A stretch of 64,000 nt of DNA, taken from contig CM057156.1 of assembly GCA_029962745.1 (NCBI GenBank), forward strand, positions 3,494,114-3,558,113, in the 5' to 3' direction. A program made the position numbers and the translations under genes. The notes beneath the pieces are model-generated. The model was not told the DNA's origin, did not search any database, and was given only the letters and a program-made list of their open reading frames with translations. This document shows, piece by piece, positions 60,822 to 64,000 of the stretch; positions within the stretch are counted from its first letter, which is position 1; the number at the start of each line of letters is the position of its first letter. Source of the DNA: Echinometra lucunter (taxonomy: Eukaryota; Echinodermata; Echinoidea; Camarodonta; Echinometridae).

Positions 60822-61182
60822 CAATTCTCGCGTTTCACAATGCATGAGCCACCAACGTCCTTACCATGAAAGGCCATTTTCTGACTCGCGGGTCGACAAC
60901 TTTTTCCAAGATAGCAGACGCCCCAAGTGAGAGTTGACCACTTGAAAAAATATTAACTGACCGAGAGATCCCAAGCGCAGGGAAGAAAAAGGATGAGTTA
61001 GTAGAATTAGCATTGAGAGCCAAGAGAAAATATGAAGTGTTAGAAGTCTGTAATTACTTAGAATAGGAGCGTAAAGGGCGACTAGTGCAAGCTGTTGGTA
61101 GTACTGCTATCGACCCATCTCGCGCTAGAGTGACCGTCACAGCTGAACTGAATGAGGGCACAAGGATTGTGATATGCGAGAA
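60822..61182. mobile_element. MITE with AATTCTCGCGTTTCACAA ends (copy B equivalent)
   Basis: Same element as 14,024-14,386, with a few substitutions. Confidence 0.75.
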
Positions 61183-61379
61183 TTGTTCGGGCTGAACACT
61201 CAAGCTGTTTCTTGTCATATTTTGAATATGAGCCCATTTGAAGAGTAAACCTTGTCAAGGGACATTTCTACCACGATATTCTTCTAAGCTGACAAACTGA
61301 CACACACAAAAAAAAAAACTGAGAAAGCTCACAACTTATCTTACACCTCCTCCCAGAACTGGAGCTTCTCTTACACCCA

Positions 61380-61785
61380 CCGTTCACTATACGATCTGTT
61401 TGTGATCTGATTTTAGAAAAAATTGTTCTAGCATTTGATATGAACATTCAAACGTATCATGTTTTAATGATCAAAGTTCTGAATAGTCGTATAAATACTG
61501 AAATGGAAATTCAGGGCTATTGCAAACCTCCTCGTATGAATAAAAGCGAAGTCAATACCGAATTGTACTGACGTCATAGCAAGCCTGCGATTGGCTACGA
61601 TTTGAAGCTGATTTGGCCTTTACTCAGACCACAAGGCTTGCAGTTAACCAACATTTTTATTTTAGCATTCCTATCTTTACTGCGAACTTCAAATAAGATA
61701 ATTTTACTTGTTTAAACTGTCATATTAAATGCAAAATGCCATTTGTTAAAAAATCGGGTCACAGACAGATCGTATAGTGTGCGGC
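61380..61785. mobile_element. MITE with CACTATACGATCTG ends (copy B equivalent)
   Basis: Same element as 14,581-14,987. Confidence 0.75.
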
Positions 61786-63064
61786 GGGTTTTAATGAGTG
61801 TGAATGAAAAAGTAAATGCCATTTGAATATCATTTTTGTGTTTGAAATATATTTTTTTTTATGATGAGAATACATACTGTCAATAAAATCTAATAGAAAC
61901 AAGCCAAACAGGATGAAATGTAATTTTTAACTTTATTTATTTTTTATTAATTAATATAAATGTTTGACAGAAGTCGAGACATCAATGGTACTCTGAAGAA
62001 ACAATTTACATTTTTTGTGTTAATTAGCATGCTTTAATAATGAGGTTTAAAAAGATCAGCATTTCAAACTAAACATAAGTTGGCCAACAACACAAAATTA
62101 ATTTTTTATAACTCTGACTTACTTCAGTTTTGATCTTTAACTTTTTGAAGCTGCACTTTGACATTAAAAAAACTTTAAAATTTCCATGTTTTGCAAAAAA
62201 AAAAAATTTGACTGTTTTGACAAACTGACAGAAAAATTGAACGATACCATCTGAGGGCAAGTTTAAGATCTATTTTGCACATAACAAAACAAAACAAAGA
62301 TTGCTATTAATCCATAAATAGTATTAAGCTGATAGCCCAAGTACAAACAGTATAGAGCTCACATTAAAGTATGAAGTAATAAGATACCTTCATTTCATTC
62401 CAGTATATTTGATATACAAAATAATTTACTTCCGTGTTGGAGATGGAAAATACTGCCCATGAAATGCAATAAAATAACCCACTTGTTTCGAGTAGAATAG
62501 GGTATTCTCACTGTCGGCTAGCAGCAGACGTGTTGCCATTTTCTTTTTTGTACATGTATCTATGGGACAAATGAGCGCTCTTACATACGCATGTACGGCC
62601 ACGGCCGACCACAGCCAGATATGTGTGCGATCAATCGGGTGGGCAAGTTATCTCAGAGAATTTGAACAAGTCTGCATGCCGTTTTTCAGGAATCTTATGA
62701 TTTCTGATGGAGAATATTATGAATGACAAATGCTATGGTGATATAATTATGTTTGAAGCATATTTTTTGTTAAATCAAACTGGAAATATTAGTGTCTGAC
62801 GTATCCCCTATCCCTTCCTATCAGACACTGCCTTCACTGTCTGCCCCCTGAGTGACAAAGTTCATAAAATTTACACCTAAAATTCGAAGTAATCTACAAA
62901 TGAAGGCAACTGACAACATATTGCCAACAGTCTAGCTGAAGGATTAGAAACTAAATGGTTTCACACACAGATATAGCCTAAAACCGATAAACAAAAAATA
63001 GCAACAAGTCTGTCGCTAGCCAGCAGTGTTCAGAAAAAAAAAAAATGGGTACATTTATTCAACA

Positions 63065-63283
63065 GGGCTGGTATTCTGAAAAGTGTTTTATCTTTTATCT
63101 TATCTTCACTGTGTTAATTGTCATAACAAATTCTGAAGGCGTACCTATGATTGGTTTTAGCTGAGTAAAAGACCAGCACGCAAGACAAAAGTGCGCTATG
63201 TGAGCCAATAACGTACGCTATTTCTGATTGCTATGGCAATTAAAATAAGATAAAAGATAAAACAATTTTCAGAATACCGGCCC
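63065..63283. mobile_element. MITE with GGGCTGGTATTCTGAAAA ends (copy B equivalent)
   Basis: Same element as 16,457-16,675. Confidence 0.85.
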
Positions 63284-64000
63284 ACATTGCTCCCATGGAA
63301 GCTCTTTTTAATGCCCTATCAAAAGAAAAAATAAGAAAAAATGAAAAACCTGACTCGTGTGTAACAACTGCTTGTGAACATGCAGCACAGAAGTCAATGT
63401 GTTTATCTCAGACTTGCCCTCCAAAAATACTTTCAGACAAGAATTTTATTAAATCCCATCCTTAATAATTTAAAATTCTGTACCACTGTTACTTGTAGAG
63501 CAGACGATAAAAATCATGATTACTGCATCATATGTTCTAGTATCACATTTTTGACAAAATGGCATTCAAAGACAAGGCTAGAATTTCCACTATGGAAAAA
63601 TAAATGGTAAGTCCTGAACTGGTGTACATGCAATGGATACTACGTTGAAACTTTTCACTTTTTTTTTGGTTGAGAACAAAAACAAACGAACATCATTTCC
63701 AAATTAGCTTTGAAGAATGGTGTTTCGCTTCTAAAAGATTTTACAATGGGGGGGGGGGATAAGGAGCCAGAGATGAGGCAAGTAACAGAAAATGGAATGC
63801 TAAATATAGATTAGATAAAAATCAGGTACAGTCCACTACCGTTCCTTAAAAATGTTTTCAAACATAGGAAGACGCTTCTATGTCCCAAGCCTGGCTTTAG
63901 AAGATATTCAGACACTTCGAAATCACCATCATTATCTTTCATAAGAAGCTCACAATAACTATCACAAAGGGATTTGCATTACAGCTAAACAGCTGATGGG

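Larger units (their letters stand above)
58985..64000. other. DNA downstream of spatacsin copy B
   Basis: Parallels 12,193-17,390 throughout: decayed e33 copies, poly-C at 60,085-60,096, and the MITEs listed. The 199-bp MITE at 15,699 is missing. eIF3j of this copy would lie beyond the window end. Confidence 0.85.

Overview
The window is intron-rich, AT-rich animal nuclear DNA packed with short DNA transposons, tRNA-derived SINEs, LINE tails and microsatellites. The protein-level match of both genes to vertebrate families, the MITE repertoire and the allele-like divergence between two copies suggest an invertebrate deuterostome, most likely a sea-urchin-like echinoderm. That species guess is an inference, not a proof.

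Two genes are present. The first is the 3' two thirds of a spatacsin (SPG11) orthologue on the + strand, present twice. Copy B (23,590-58,984) gives 33 coding exons and about 1,710 codons ending at a natural stop; human spatacsin has about 2,440 residues, so roughly the first 700 lie outside. Copy A (1,721-12,192) has only the first two of these exons, a 500-N gap, then the last nine. The 25 kb of copy B between them (26,968-52,088) have no counterpart in copy A. The second gene is eIF3j (EIF3J) on the - strand, with its last four coding exons at 18,614-22,554. Copy A of spatacsin and eIF3j converge tail to tail, the same arrangement as in the human genome.

Layout: 1-5,110 spatacsin copy A, 5' part; 5,111-5,610 N gap; 5,611-12,192 copy A, 3' part; 12,193-18,613 intergenic MITE-rich DNA; 18,614-23,082 eIF3j; 23,083-23,582 N gap; 23,583-58,984 copy B; 58,985-64,000 the downstream DNA again, parallel to 12,193-17,390. 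The simplest reading is two haplotypes of one locus placed end to end in the assembly. A real segmental duplication is not excluded.

The most unusual biology is inside spatacsin. At six separate places an exon, or part of one, has been tandemly duplicated. Most extra copies are decayed, but one exon (28,024-28,444) is present as three intact copies in an exact 157-bp tandem array, and the 107-nt exon length means only one copy can be used in any in-frame transcript. Several MITE families insert at TTAA, including one nested in a LINE where removing the element and one TTAA rejoins the LINE reading frame.

Spatacsin acts with spastizin and the AP-5 adaptor in lysosome/late-endosome maintenance. 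eIF3j helps eIF3 bind the 40S ribosome. They are neighbours by conserved position, not by a known shared pathway. Exons below are numbered e1-e33 within this window only.
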